NCBI GenBank assembly: GCA_965228445.1
Contig: OZ245813.1
Location: 4,588,001-4,652,000 of the forward strand
DNA from: Thalassobaculum sp965228445
GTDB taxonomy: Bacteria; Pseudomonadota; Alphaproteobacteria; Thalassobaculales; Thalassobaculaceae
Direction of reading: 5' to 3'
DNA: 64,000 nt
The notes under the pieces were generated by a model. The model worked only from the letters and a program-made list of their open reading frames with translations, searched no databases and was not told the DNA's origin. Position numbers and translations under genes: made by a program. Positions 8,625 to 19,874 of this stretch are shown here, piece after piece (positions within the stretch are counted from its first letter, which is position 1; each line of letters opens with the position of its first letter).

Positions 8625-9657
8625 GAGTCTGAATGGTCTGAGCTTGCGGGAACTGGAGTATCTGGTGGCGGTGGCCGAGCACGGTCATTTCGGCCGGGCG
8701 GCGGAAGCCTGCCATGTCAGCCAGCCCTCGCTCTCCGCCGGCGTCCGGAAAGTCGAGGATCTGCTTGGCTTCCGGGTCTTCGAGCGTACCAGCCGCACCG
8801 TGCTGCTGACCCGCAGGGGCGGCGTGGCCGTGGACCGGGCGCGGCAGGCGATCGTCGCCGCCGAGCATTTCCTGTCCACCGCGCCGGCGAGCGGCGATCC
8901 GCTGTCCGGCCGTTTCGTGATCGGGGCGATTGCGACAATCGGTCCCTATCTCTTCCGTCACGTGCTGGGACCGCTGCGCCGCGAGCATCCGAAACTGGAC
9001 CTGATCATCGAGGAGGGGCTGACCAGTCATCTCATCGACCGGTTGCGCGAAGGGGCGCTGGACGCGGTGATCCTGTCGCCCCCGGTGGCCGATGAGGGGC
9101 TGGTGATCGAGCCGTGCTATCGCGAGCGGTTCCATCTGGCGGAGCCGTCACGGGATACTGCGCGGGATCCTGCGCGGGATCCGGCGCGGGATCCGGCGCC
9201 GAAGGCAGATGCCGACCTGGCCCCGGCGAACCTCGCCGAGCTCGACATGCAGGGCGCGGTGCTGCTGGAGGAGGGGCACTGCCTGCGGGACCAGACCCTG
9301 TCGATCTGCGCCTCCGCCGGCATCCGGCCGCGCCAGACCGCCATGAGTCTGGAGACCCTCAAGGCGATCGTCGCCGCCGGAACCGGCTTCAGCCTGATCC
9401 CCGAGACCGCGACGGACGACACCCTCGGCGGCCTGGTTCGCTACCGGCCGTTCAGCGATCCCCGGATCGGCCGGACCGTGGCGCTCGCCTGGCGGCGCAG
9501 CCGCTCGGAGGACGACGACGTCCGCAGTCTGCTGGCGCTGCTGCGCCGTGCGGCGCCGCCGGGCGCGGTCCCGATCGACGGCGGCCGCGCCGAGGGTTTT
9601 GACAATGACCGGTCGGAAGCGGATAACCGGGCAGTCCAGAAGGGAGGAAGACCGTGA
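8623..9657 (+). CDS. oxyR: hydrogen-peroxide-inducible LysR regulator OxyR
   Basis: A 344-residue LysR-type regulator. The N-terminal winged HTH (LRELEYLVAVAEHGHFGRAAEACHVSQ...) is followed by a LysR effector domain. The redox pair GHCLRDQTLSIC places cysteines 220 and 229 nine residues apart, exactly as Cys199/Cys208 of E. coli OxyR, so disulfide switching is expected. Unusually, about 20 extra residues made of ARDP repeats (about 177-193) precede this region, encoded by a 12-bp tandem repeat. It overlaps the next gene by 4 bp (GTGA). Confidence 0.92.
   Translation: MSLNGLSLRELEYLVAVAEHGHFGRAAEACHVSQPSLSAGVRKVEDLLGFRVFERTSRTVLLTRRGGVAVDRARQAIVAAEHFLSTAPASGDPLSGRFVIGAIATIGPYLFRHVLGPLRREHPKLDLIIEEGLTSHLIDRLREGALDAVILSPPVADEGLVIEPCYRERFHLAEPSRDTARDPARDPARDPAPKADADLAPANLAELDMQGAVLLEEGHCLRDQTLSICASAGIRPRQTAMSLETLKAIVAAGTGFSLIPETATDDTLGGLVRYRPFSDPRIGRTVALAWRRSRSEDDDVRSLLALLRRAAPPGAVPIDGGRAEGFDNDRSEADNRAVQKGGRP
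9151..9198 (+). repeat. 4 x 12-bp tandem repeat inside oxyR
   Basis: Four consecutive units of the form CGGGATCCKGCG (the first is CGGGATACTGCG) encode repeated R-D-P/T-A. The last two units are identical, which suggests recent duplication by slippage. Confidence 0.95.
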
Positions 9658-10625
9658 TCCGCGACGAACTGTTTCCGGAGATCGCCTCTCGACGCAACGG
9701 CTACCTCGAAGTCGGCGACGGCCATACGCTGTACTGGGAGGAGAGCGGCTCCCGCGAGGGCATCCCCGTGGTGTTCCTACATGGCGGTCCGGGCTCCGGC
9801 ACCTCGCCGACCCAGCGCCGCTTCTTCGATCCGAGGGCCTATCGCATCATCCTGTTCGATCAGCGCGGCGCCGGCCGCTCGACCCCGCGCGCCGGGCTCG
9901 AGGCCAACACGACGCCGCATCTGGTCGCCGATATGGAGCGGCTGCGCCAGCATCTGGAGATCGAGTCCTGGCTGGTCTTCGGCGGATCGTGGGGATCGAC
10001 GCTGGCGCTGGCATACGGCCAGTCCCATCCCGAGCGCTGCCTGGGCTTCGTGCTGCGCGGCGTGTTCCTGGGACGGCCGGCCGAGATCGACTGGTTCATG
10101 ACCGGCATGCGCGGGTTCTTTCCCGAGGTCTGGCGCGCCTTCGCCGAGTTCATTCCGGAATCCGAACGCGATGACCTGCTCGGTGCCTATCACCGGCGCC
10201 TGACCGATCCCGATCCCAAGGAGCACCTGCCCGCCGCCCGGCTCTGGGCCCGGTATGAGAAGGCCTGCTCGTCCCTGCTGCCCGAGCCGGAGCAGATCTG
10301 GTCGGCGGAGGACCCGCACCACGCGCTGAACCTGGCGCGGATCGAGGCGCATTACTTCCTGAACCGGATGTTCCTGCCCGATGGCGGCCTGCTGGCCGGC
10401 ATGGAGCATATCCGCCATCTGCCCGCGACCATCGTGCAGGGCCGCTACGACGTCATCTGCCCGCCGGAAAGCGCTCACGCGTTGGCCCGGTCCTGGCCGG
10501 GGGCGGAACTGATCTACGTGCCCGATGCCGGGCATGCGGCGATGGAGCCGGGGGTGCGCCGCGCGCTGGTCCGGGCCACCGAGCGCTTCAAGTCCACCCT
10601 GCGCCAGCCGGCGCGCGTCGGCTGA
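9654..10625 (+). CDS. pip: proline iminopeptidase (alpha/beta hydrolase, S33)
   Basis: A 323-residue cytosolic alpha/beta hydrolase that removes N-terminal proline from peptides. HGGPGSG (43-49) forms the oxyanion hole, GGSWGS (110-115) carries nucleophile Ser112, the acid is in GRYDVICPP (about 265) and the His in DAGHAAMEP (about 292). Length and motifs match prolyl aminopeptidase closely. The GTG start at 9654 overlaps the oxyR stop, so translation is probably coupled; the link to peroxide response is otherwise unexplained. Confidence 0.92.
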   Translation: MIRDELFPEIASRRNGYLEVGDGHTLYWEESGSREGIPVVFLHGGPGSGTSPTQRRFFDPRAYRIILFDQRGAGRSTPRAGLEANTTPHLVADMERLRQHLEIESWLVFGGSWGSTLALAYGQSHPERCLGFVLRGVFLGRPAEIDWFMTGMRGFFPEVWRAFAEFIPESERDDLLGAYHRRLTDPDPKEHLPAARLWARYEKACSSLLPEPEQIWSAEDPHHALNLARIEAHYFLNRMFLPDGGLLAGMEHIRHLPATIVQGRYDVICPPESAHALARSWPGAELIYVPDAGHAAMEPGVRRALVRATERFKSTLRQPARVG

Positions 10626-10728
10626 CCCCCGCATCCCCGCTTGATGCGGCGGGCGGGCGCTCTATGATGCCGATATCCAATGGAAATTTCCGCCCCGTGC
10701 GGAGCCTTCGCAGCCTGGGAGACGATCG

Positions 10729-11244
10729 TTGCGCCAGCCTCTCGCCACTGCCCTGAGCCTCGCCGTCGCCCTGCTGATCGGGGTTATCGGGACCGCCCGC
10801 GCGGAAGAGCCCGACTTCCTGACCGTGGGGGCCGGCTATTACGACCTGTTCGACGATCAGGCCGCGGCGGAGGCCAGGTTCGAGTACCGGTTCTCCGAGA
10901 AGAACAAGCTGCTCTGGTTCACCCCGTTCGTCGGCCTGACGGCGACTTCCGACGCGGCGACCTACGGCTATGCCGGAATCGCGCTGGACGTGTTCTTCGG
11001 CAACCGCTGGGTGGCGACACCGACCTTCGCCGCCGGCCTCTACGGCAACGGCGACGGCAAGGACCTCGGCCATGCGATCGAGTTCCGGTCGGGGCTGGAG
11101 ATCGCCTACCGCTTCGACGACTATTCCCGTCTCGGCCTGTCCTTCACCCACATCTCGAACGCGGGGATCGGCGAACGCAATCCGGGTGTGGAGTCGCTGA
11201 TCCTGTTCTATTCGGTCCCGTTCGACGCCGTCTTCGGGGAGTAG
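10729..11244 (+). CDS. PagL-like lipid A 3-O-deacylase (acyloxyacyl hydrolase family)
   Basis: A 171-residue outer-membrane beta-barrel precursor with a signal peptide ending ARA-EE (about residue 25). The motif THISNAGIGERNPGVE places His141, Ser143 and Glu155 with spacings +2 and +14, identical to the PagL triad His126/Ser128/Glu140. PagL removes the 3-O-acyl chain from lipid A in the outer membrane. The start is TTG, supported by GGGAGA eight bases upstream; no ATG fits the signal peptide. A rhomboid protease gene starts 15 bp downstream. Confidence 0.8.
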   Translation: MRQPLATALSLAVALLIGVIGTARAEEPDFLTVGAGYYDLFDDQAAAEARFEYRFSEKNKLLWFTPFVGLTATSDAATYGYAGIALDVFFGNRWVATPTFAAGLYGNGDGKDLGHAIEFRSGLEIAYRFDDYSRLGLSFTHISNAGIGERNPGVESLILFYSVPFDAVFGE

Positions 11245-11259
11245 GGCGCGGCCGGACCG

Positions 11260-11949
11260 ATGCCGGATCCGATCCCTTTCCGACCGCGGCCGCAGGTCCC
11301 GCCCGATCCCAAACCGGTGCTGCCGGTCGCCACGGTTCTGCTGTGTCTGGTTCTGGCGGCGGTCTATGTCTGGCAGGCCGGCCTGGACCCCTATGGGGAC
11401 ATGCTCCTGATCGGCGGCTACGCCCTGACCCCCGCGGATCTGTTCGGGCTGCGACCGCGCGCGCCGGAGATCGACGGGGTGCCGCCGGTCGCCACCCTCC
11501 TCACCGCCCAGTTCCTGCACGGCGGCTGGCTCCACCTGATCGGCAATGTGGTCGCGGTCCTGCTCGCCGGTATCCTGGTGGAGCGCAGGGCCGGCGGGCC
11601 TCGGATGCTTGCCGTGTTCCTCCTCTCCGGCGTGGCCGGGCTAGCCGTGGAGGCCGCGGCCGGGCCGGGATCGACGGCCCCCATCCTCGGCGCCAGCGCC
11701 GGGGCAGCCGGGCTGATGGGCGGCGTGCTGCGGCTCGATCCGCGCGGCCGCATCCATATTCCCTGGCCGGGCGGCGGCCGGCCCCGCCTGCGCGCCGTTC
11801 CGGCGCTGCCGGTGATCGGTGTCTGGTTGATTGCCCAGGTCGCCGGGCTCGCCTTCGCCGACGGCGAGCCGATCGCCTTCCTCGCCCACGGCACCGGCTT
11901 CGTCGTCGGCGCGCTGCTGGCGGGCGGCGGGAGGCCGGCACCTACATGA
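11260..11949 (+). CDS. rhomboid family intramembrane serine protease
   Basis: A 229-residue, six-helix inner-membrane protease. The catalytic dyad is visible: Ser146 in GASAG (144-148) and His210 in AHGTGFVVG. FLHGGWLHLIGN (86-96) is the conserved L1/TM2 segment. An N-terminal Pro-rich cytosolic stretch precedes TM1. Substrate unknown. Its last 8 bp overlap the end of the convergent gene. Confidence 0.9.
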   Translation: MPDPIPFRPRPQVPPDPKPVLPVATVLLCLVLAAVYVWQAGLDPYGDMLLIGGYALTPADLFGLRPRAPEIDGVPPVATLLTAQFLHGGWLHLIGNVVAVLLAGILVERRAGGPRMLAVFLLSGVAGLAVEAAAGPGSTAPILGASAGAAGLMGGVLRLDPRGRIHIPWPGGGRPRLRAVPALPVIGVWLIAQVAGLAFADGEPIAFLAHGTGFVVGALLAGGGRPAPT

Positions 11950-13033
11950 TGGTCGAGGGCGCGGAGTGCTCCAGCTTGAGCAGTTTCTCCAGACCGGGCG
12001 CCAGGTCCGACTGAACGAACTCGGCCCGCTTGTGCGGGCTGCCGGTATGCTGCGGGAACTTGGTCTCCCAGGCATCGAGCTTGACCGTCAGCCCGCAGAG
12101 CACCCCGCCGATGGTCTCGTGGTGGCTGATGATCATCGCGTGCAGCTTCTGGAAGCTCTCCATGGAGATGTTGTCCCAGAACGTCTGTGAGTTCCGGTCG
12201 AAGGATTCGAAGCGCCCGGTCACCGCACCTAGCAGCTCGTTGAGACCGCTGCGCACGACCTCGCACTTGTCCATGAGCTGCCGGTTCTCGCGCAGCATGG
12301 TGGCCCGCATCTCGTCCATCCAGTCAGTGAGCTGGTCGAATTTCGGGACGATCTCGTCGAGGCAGCGCCGGAAGTAGGAGAGCGACAGGTAGATGTCGCC
12401 GTATTTCTCCAGGAAGTCCGGAATGTCGGCGACGGTGATGTTCATCATCGTGGCGATCTTCTGCATGTTCTTCAGCGCGACCTTGCGGTCGACATTGGTG
12501 AACATCTCGATGATCTGGCCGGAGTTGCTAACATTGTCGGTGTTCGCCCCGAAGACGTTCACCACGAGCGGCCGGGTGAACGACTTCATGTAGTCGGTCA
12601 GACGGGACTCCATGGCGGGCGAGAGGGTGAGGTCGGCGGCGTGCCGGACATCGATCTTCAGGTCGCGCAGGGAGTTCCGCAGGGAGAACACGTCGAAACT
12701 GTTCAGCTCGGCGAGCTCGTAGAGCACCGCCATATCGGCCTTGAGGTCCTCCTCGGCCGCACCGATGAAGTCGGGCAGGGCCTTGATCTGGATGAGGCCC
12801 GCGCCGGTGGCGTTGTCGTGGAACAGCTCAAGTTCGGAATTGAGCTGGGCCGATTTGATCAGCCGCGCGCGCGCCAGGCCGGGCAGGCGCAGCGGCACGA
12901 TGCGCAGAGGCATGATGTGCAGGGAGTCACGATCGAGATCTGAGAGGTCGTCTAGAATGTCACTGCTCTGGGGTTCCGCTTCGGCGGACAAACCATGATG
13001 CGCGACCTGCGAATGCTCAAGGCGAAAACGCAC
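11942..13033 (-). CDS. conserved protein of unknown function (helical)
   Basis: A 363-residue soluble protein that I do not recognise as a named family. It has no signal peptide or membrane segment. Residues about 60-125 (RARLIKSAQLNSELELF... LKADMAVLYELAELNSFDVFSLRNSLRDL) are followed by long amphipathic helices; a stretch FDQLTDWMDEMRATMLRENRQLMDKCEVVRSGLNELL could be coiled coil. I recall similar RARLIK-containing proteins in other Rhodospirillales but cannot verify this. Start is GTG 13033; ATG 12913 would drop 40 poorly structured residues. It converges with the rhomboid gene and is divergent from hspQ. Confidence 0.7.
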   Translation of the reverse strand: MRFRLEHSQVAHHGLSAEAEPQSSDILDDLSDLDRDSLHIMPLRIVPLRLPGLARARLIKSAQLNSELELFHDNATGAGLIQIKALPDFIGAAEEDLKADMAVLYELAELNSFDVFSLRNSLRDLKIDVRHAADLTLSPAMESRLTDYMKSFTRPLVVNVFGANTDNVSNSGQIIEMFTNVDRKVALKNMQKIATMMNITVADIPDFLEKYGDIYLSLSYFRRCLDEIVPKFDQLTDWMDEMRATMLRENRQLMDKCEVVRSGLNELLGAVTGRFESFDRNSQTFWDNISMESFQKLHAMIISHHETIGGVLCGLTVKLDAWETKFPQHTGSPHKRAEFVQSDLAPGLEKLLKLEHSAPSTIM

Positions 13034-13303
13034 TCCGGTTTATTCAAGAGAAGTCGAATTCCGGTTTGCCCTCTGATATCGCGGTCGATCGGCGCTGCCG
13101 CACCGCAACCGCGTGTCGCGCCGGACATGTCCTGCCGGTGGTCCCTTGTACCGCGTGGCGGGCGACGTATGTTTCTTGCTGGTCTCGGCCGAAACCCGAG
13201 GCAGCCCGGCGGCACCGGGAGTTCCGGCCCGCCCTTGCTCTCGGGCCGTGCTTGGCCAAATATGTGCGTATGGAAATGAACCTATTCAGCATCGGGCAGA
13301 ACT

Positions 13304-13630
13304 ATGAAGATCGTTGAGCCCAAGTTTCCGATCGGCGCCGTTGTGAAGCACCGGCATTTCGAGTTCCGCGGCGTGGTGTTCGACATCGACCCGGAGTTCT
13401 CGAACACCGAGGAATGGTACAACTCCATTCCGGAGGACCGCCGGCCGAAGCGCGATCAGCCGTTCTATCATCTGTTCGCGGAGAACCCGCAGAGCTACTA
13501 CATCGCCTATGTCTCCGAGCAAAACCTTGTCGACGACGCCTCCAACGGGCCGGTCGACCATCCTCAGATCGGCGAAATGTTCAGCACCAGCGGCGACGGC
13601 CGCTACGTGATGCGCCAGGTCAACGCCTGA
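13304..13630 (+). CDS. hspQ: heat shock protein HspQ (hemimethylated-DNA-binding YccV family)
   Basis: A 108-residue protein. KFPIGAVVKHRHFEFRGVVFDIDPEF (about 7-32) and RDQPFYHLFAENPQSYYIAYVSEQNL (about 51-76) are the YccV/HspQ signature. In enterobacteria HspQ is a Lon specificity-enhancing adaptor and hemimethylated-DNA binder. The ATG at 13304 follows GAACT without a strong SD. Sigma-32 control would be expected and rpoH lies 8 kb away, but I could not identify a clear sigma-32 promoter. Confidence 0.9.
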   Translation: MKIVEPKFPIGAVVKHRHFEFRGVVFDIDPEFSNTEEWYNSIPEDRRPKRDQPFYHLFAENPQSYYIAYVSEQNLVDDASNGPVDHPQIGEMFSTSGDGRYVMRQVNA

Positions 13631-13634
13631 GCCC

Positions 13635-13697
13635 GATCGTGCTCTGACCTACTAAGGACAGAGCAAATCCACACGATCAGATGTTTCCATCTGATCG
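13635..13697. repeat. nested palindromic element between hspQ and SMP-30 gene
   Basis: Three nested dyads: GATCGTG/CACGATC (13635/13672), GCTCTG/CAGAGC (13641/13659), and a perfect 10-bp hairpin CGATCAGATG-TTTC-CATCTGATCG (13674-13697). It may act as a bidirectional terminator, but no T-tract follows. A related element lies at 14638-14706. Confidence 0.6.
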
Positions 13698-13706
13698 TCA
13701 TGGGCT

Positions 13707-14627
13707 CTAGGACAATCCATACATCGCCGCACCCGCCACCGGCAGGTCGGCGGCCAGGATCGTCCCGCTTTCGCTCTCCGTGATGAACAGCGTCTTGCGG
13801 TCCGGACCGCCGAAGGCGACGTTGGTGGTGCCGAGACCGAACGGCGAGCGGATCCGGTGCAGTGGCTCGCCCAGAGGCGAGAAGTGCCAGACTGAGCCCA
13901 TCCCGAAATGGGCGATGACCAGCCCGCCGGTCTCGTCGATCGCCAGCCCGTCGGGGCCGTGGCCGCCGGACAGCTGGATGAACTGTCCGACCTTCGACAC
14001 ATGCCCGTCCGGCATCAGCGGCAGGCGCCAGATGGCGTTGGCCCGGGTCATGGCGACGTACAGCCAGTTCTCCTGTGGCGTCAGCACCAGCCCGTTCGGC
14101 GACGGGCCGTTGTCGAGCAGCTTGTCGAGCCGGCCGTCGGCGCCGAGCCGGAACACCCGGCCGCGCGGGTCGTGCAGGCCGGTCTGGCCCTGGTCGGTGA
14201 AGTACAGATCGCCGTTCGAGGCGAAGTGCAGGTCGTTCACCCCGAGCAGGCCTTCGGAATAGCGGTCGCCCACCACCGTCTCGACCTTGCCGCTCGCCGG
14301 GTCCAGTTGCAGCACGCCGAGCCGGTAGTCGGCGATGAAGGCGCGCCCGTCGGCATGAAACTTCAGCCCGTTCGGCCAGCCGCCGTATTCCGTGACCACG
14401 TCCCAGTCGCGGCCGTCGGCGGTGACGCGCAGGATGCGTCCGTTGGGGATATCGACCAGCCAGAGATTGCCGTCGCGGTCGAAGCTCGGGCCCTCCAGGA
14501 AGCAGTCGGTGGTCATGCCCGGTCGGTTCCCCCGGGCCCAGTCGGATCCGGAATCCTTGCGCAGGCGGTCGGGGACACGGGAGAAGACGCGGGCGTCTAG
14601 GTCGGCAGGCGGGGGAAAAAGGCTCAT
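13707..14627 (-). CDS. SMP-30/gluconolactonase/LRE family beta-propeller hydrolase
   Basis: A 306-residue six-bladed propeller. Typical segments are LEGPSFDRDGNLWLVDIPNGRILRV (about 42-66), NDLHFASNGDLYFTDQGQTGL and SPNGLVLTPQENWLYVAMTRANAIW, with metal ligands Glu (EGP), Asn (PNGL) and Asp (DGLAID). Such enzymes hydrolyse sugar or other lactones with a divalent metal. Which lactone cannot be inferred; there are no sugar genes nearby. No signal peptide is seen. Confidence 0.88.
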   Translation of the reverse strand: MSLFPPPADLDARVFSRVPDRLRKDSGSDWARGNRPGMTTDCFLEGPSFDRDGNLWLVDIPNGRILRVTADGRDWDVVTEYGGWPNGLKFHADGRAFIADYRLGVLQLDPASGKVETVVGDRYSEGLLGVNDLHFASNGDLYFTDQGQTGLHDPRGRVFRLGADGRLDKLLDNGPSPNGLVLTPQENWLYVAMTRANAIWRLPLMPDGHVSKVGQFIQLSGGHGPDGLAIDETGGLVIAHFGMGSVWHFSPLGEPLHRIRSPFGLGTTNVAFGGPDRKTLFITESESGTILAADLPVAGAAMYGLS

Positions 14628-14637
14628 GCCCGTACGC

Positions 14638-14706
14638 TAGAGCAAGTCACGATCGGTAGGGAACAGCAGATCGTGCGAAGTTGTTCTCTTTTTAACGGGT
14701 TAGAGC
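14638..14706. repeat. palindromic intergenic repeat, second copy
   Basis: TAGAGC flanks both ends (14638 and 14701); an inner dyad CACGATC/GATCGTG (14648/14669) is present. The core GAGCAAGTCACGATC matches GAGCAAATCCACACGATC of the 13635 element, so the two belong to one family. Confidence 0.5.
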
Positions 14707-14743
14707 GCGACCGGGTCAAAGCCCCGACGCGTCCGCCGGGCGG

Positions 14744-15310
14744 TCAGACCTTCAGCTTCTGCGGAATGACCGGCTTGTCGTCCTTCTTGTCGTCGGGGTC
14801 GAAGGTCTTCGCCCGGTCCTTGACCTTCGGGGCGGTGTCCAGCGGCTTGGCCTTGGTTGGTCCCTTCGCCTTCACGCCGCCGCTGAAGGTGGCGACCTCC
14901 AGCATGCGCTCGCACTGTTTCTTGAAGTCGGCCGGGGCCTTGTACTTCACCGCGCCGGCCAGGGCCTCGCGCGCCTTCTTGATCATCTCGCTGCGCTTCT
15001 CGATGTCGTCGGCCATGCCGGCGTCGATGGCGCCCTTGCAGGCCAGCGCGGTCGCCTTCATGTAAGCGTGGAGCAGGAACGCATCCACCGCGTTGCGGCG
15101 ATCCTTGGAGTAGGGGGCGGGTAGCTTCGGGTTCTTAAGGGATTCCACGAGCCGCTTGGCCGCGGCCTCGCTGCGGTCGGTGTTGCCGGCCTCGGCGTGA
15201 AGACGGAGATGGTCGAAACCGGAGTCGATCGAGACCATCGTCGCCTCGATACGCTTGCGTTCCGCCTCTTCCTTGTCGGCGCCGCCGTCCTTTTTACCCA
15301 TGCCGAACAC
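14744..15310 (-). CDS. hypothetical Lys-rich cytosolic protein
   Basis: A 188-residue protein of unknown family. It is helical and very rich in Lys, Ala, Asp and Glu, with a charged tail containing DRAKTFDPDDKKDDKPV. No membrane segment, signal or known catalytic motif. The frame is open further upstream, but AAGGAGG is 10 nt before GTG 15310, which therefore looks like the true start; ATG 15301 would sit 19 nt from the SD. Intervening residues KEEAERKRIEATMVSIDSGFDHLRLHAEAG suggest an N-terminal helix pair. Confidence 0.6.
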   Translation of the reverse strand: MFGMGKKDGGADKEEAERKRIEATMVSIDSGFDHLRLHAEAGNTDRSEAAAKRLVESLKNPKLPAPYSKDRRNAVDAFLLHAYMKATALACKGAIDAGMADDIEKRSEMIKKAREALAGAVKYKAPADFKKQCERMLEVATFSGGVKAKGPTKAKPLDTAPKVKDRAKTFDPDDKKDDKPVIPQKLKV

Positions 15311-15504
15311 GGCCAGGTTTCCTCCTTTTCGTCCCGTCCAGTTCAGCCGCCGGATTCGGAACCCGCAGTGACAAGACTGCATCTGTAGACTGGAGGATAC
15401 CTGTTAATATTCCGTTAGCGCCAAGAAAAATACGTATGTAACCGCGCGGTCAATTCAATAAAATTGGCGGCGATATTTATCGATTTCCAAACAATTTTAC
15501 TAAA

Positions 15505-15535
15505 GAAAAAGGGGAAGGCGAGATGCCTTCCCCTT
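15505..15535 (-). terminator. Rho-independent terminator of nrdJ
   Basis: Read on the minus strand: an 11-bp stem AAGGGGAAGGC/GCCTTCCCCTT with a 5-nt loop, followed by a T-rich tract. It sits 26 bp after the nrdJ stop. Confidence 0.92.
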
Positions 15536-15560
15536 AAGCTCTTGAGCGGGACGCTGGAAC

Positions 15561-19328
<3,768 letters not shown>

Positions 19329-19411
19329 GCCTTAGCTCCTGCCTTGGGTGTTGTCCTGCCGGATTGTCTCGCCGGGCCCCATATACGCGTAGAGCGTCCC
19401 CCGCCCGTGCC

Positions 19412-19459
19412 GACCCAGATATTGTGTGCCGACGACGCAAAACCTACTCGATGTAGTGA
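19412..19459 (-). promoter_or_regulatory. candidate tandem NrdR boxes upstream of nrdJ
   Basis: GACCCAGATATTGTGT (19412) and CTACTCGATGTAGTGA (19444) each match 11 or so of 16 positions of known NrdR boxes (ACAC...TAGTGT/TTGTGT type). Their start-to-start spacing is 32 bp, the three-helical-turn distance typical of NrdR box pairs. NrdR represses ribonucleotide reductase genes. Confidence 0.5.
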
Positions 19460-19763
19460 TCCATCGGCAACGGGAAATTTCATGATTTGGTGAGTTAGTT
19501 TGTGGTGTTGCTGCGGTGCAACAAGTATTCGCGAAGTCAAAATACTTCGTTCGAAAGTCCAAGGTGAACTTTCGCTGCAGCCATCTTGCGATGTCTTTGT
19601 GAGACGACGTCCGTGCCGAAATCGTCTCGGATCGGCGGGAGCGGCCGAGTCTCCGTCATCAGACCCTCGCGCCACCACAAAGGATGCGGGAGGGTGCCCA
19701 TCGGTGCAATAGATTTTGTGTGAAACATTATTGCAAAATCTAGATGTGGTGGGCGTCGCGGAC

Positions 19764-19772
19764 TTATCCACA
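19764..19772 (+). promoter_or_regulatory. consensus DnaA box
   Basis: TTATCCACA, a perfect match to the high-affinity DnaA site. It is a single site between nrdJ and the rraA-like gene; no cluster and no origin-type AT-rich unwinding element was found. Confidence 0.5.
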
Positions 19773-19874
19773 GAACGGCCGAAGCCGCGGAATCCCTGGC
19801 TTCCCGAGCCGGTCGGCCCCCCGGTAGGATGCTCACACAAGCCACCCGCCCGTAACAAAATGTCGGAGGAAACC

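Larger units (their letters stand above)
19329..19874. other. 546-bp divergent regulatory region nrdJ / rraA-like gene
   Basis: No plausible coding sequence. It holds two candidate NrdR boxes (19412-19427 and 19444-19459), a perfect consensus DnaA box (19764-19772), a small GTTGC-TGCGGT-GCAAC hairpin near 19508, and relatively AT-rich stretches around 19480-19560 and 19705-19745 that could hold promoters. I saw no cobalamin riboswitch core. Confidence 0.5.

Noticed and set aside
13250..13290. Sigma-32 promoter before hspQ (CTTGGC near 13250)
   Set aside because: A CTTG-like box exists but no matching CCCCAT-type -10 at the right spacing, so I do not claim it.
19764..19772. Chromosomal replication origin
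   Set aside because: Only one DnaA box, no cluster, no AT-rich unwinding region and no dnaA, parAB or hemE neighbourhood.
19329..19874. Cobalamin riboswitch upstream of nrdJ
   Set aside because: I looked for the conserved B12-box type core on the minus-strand leader and saw none; the region is better explained by NrdR-type sites.
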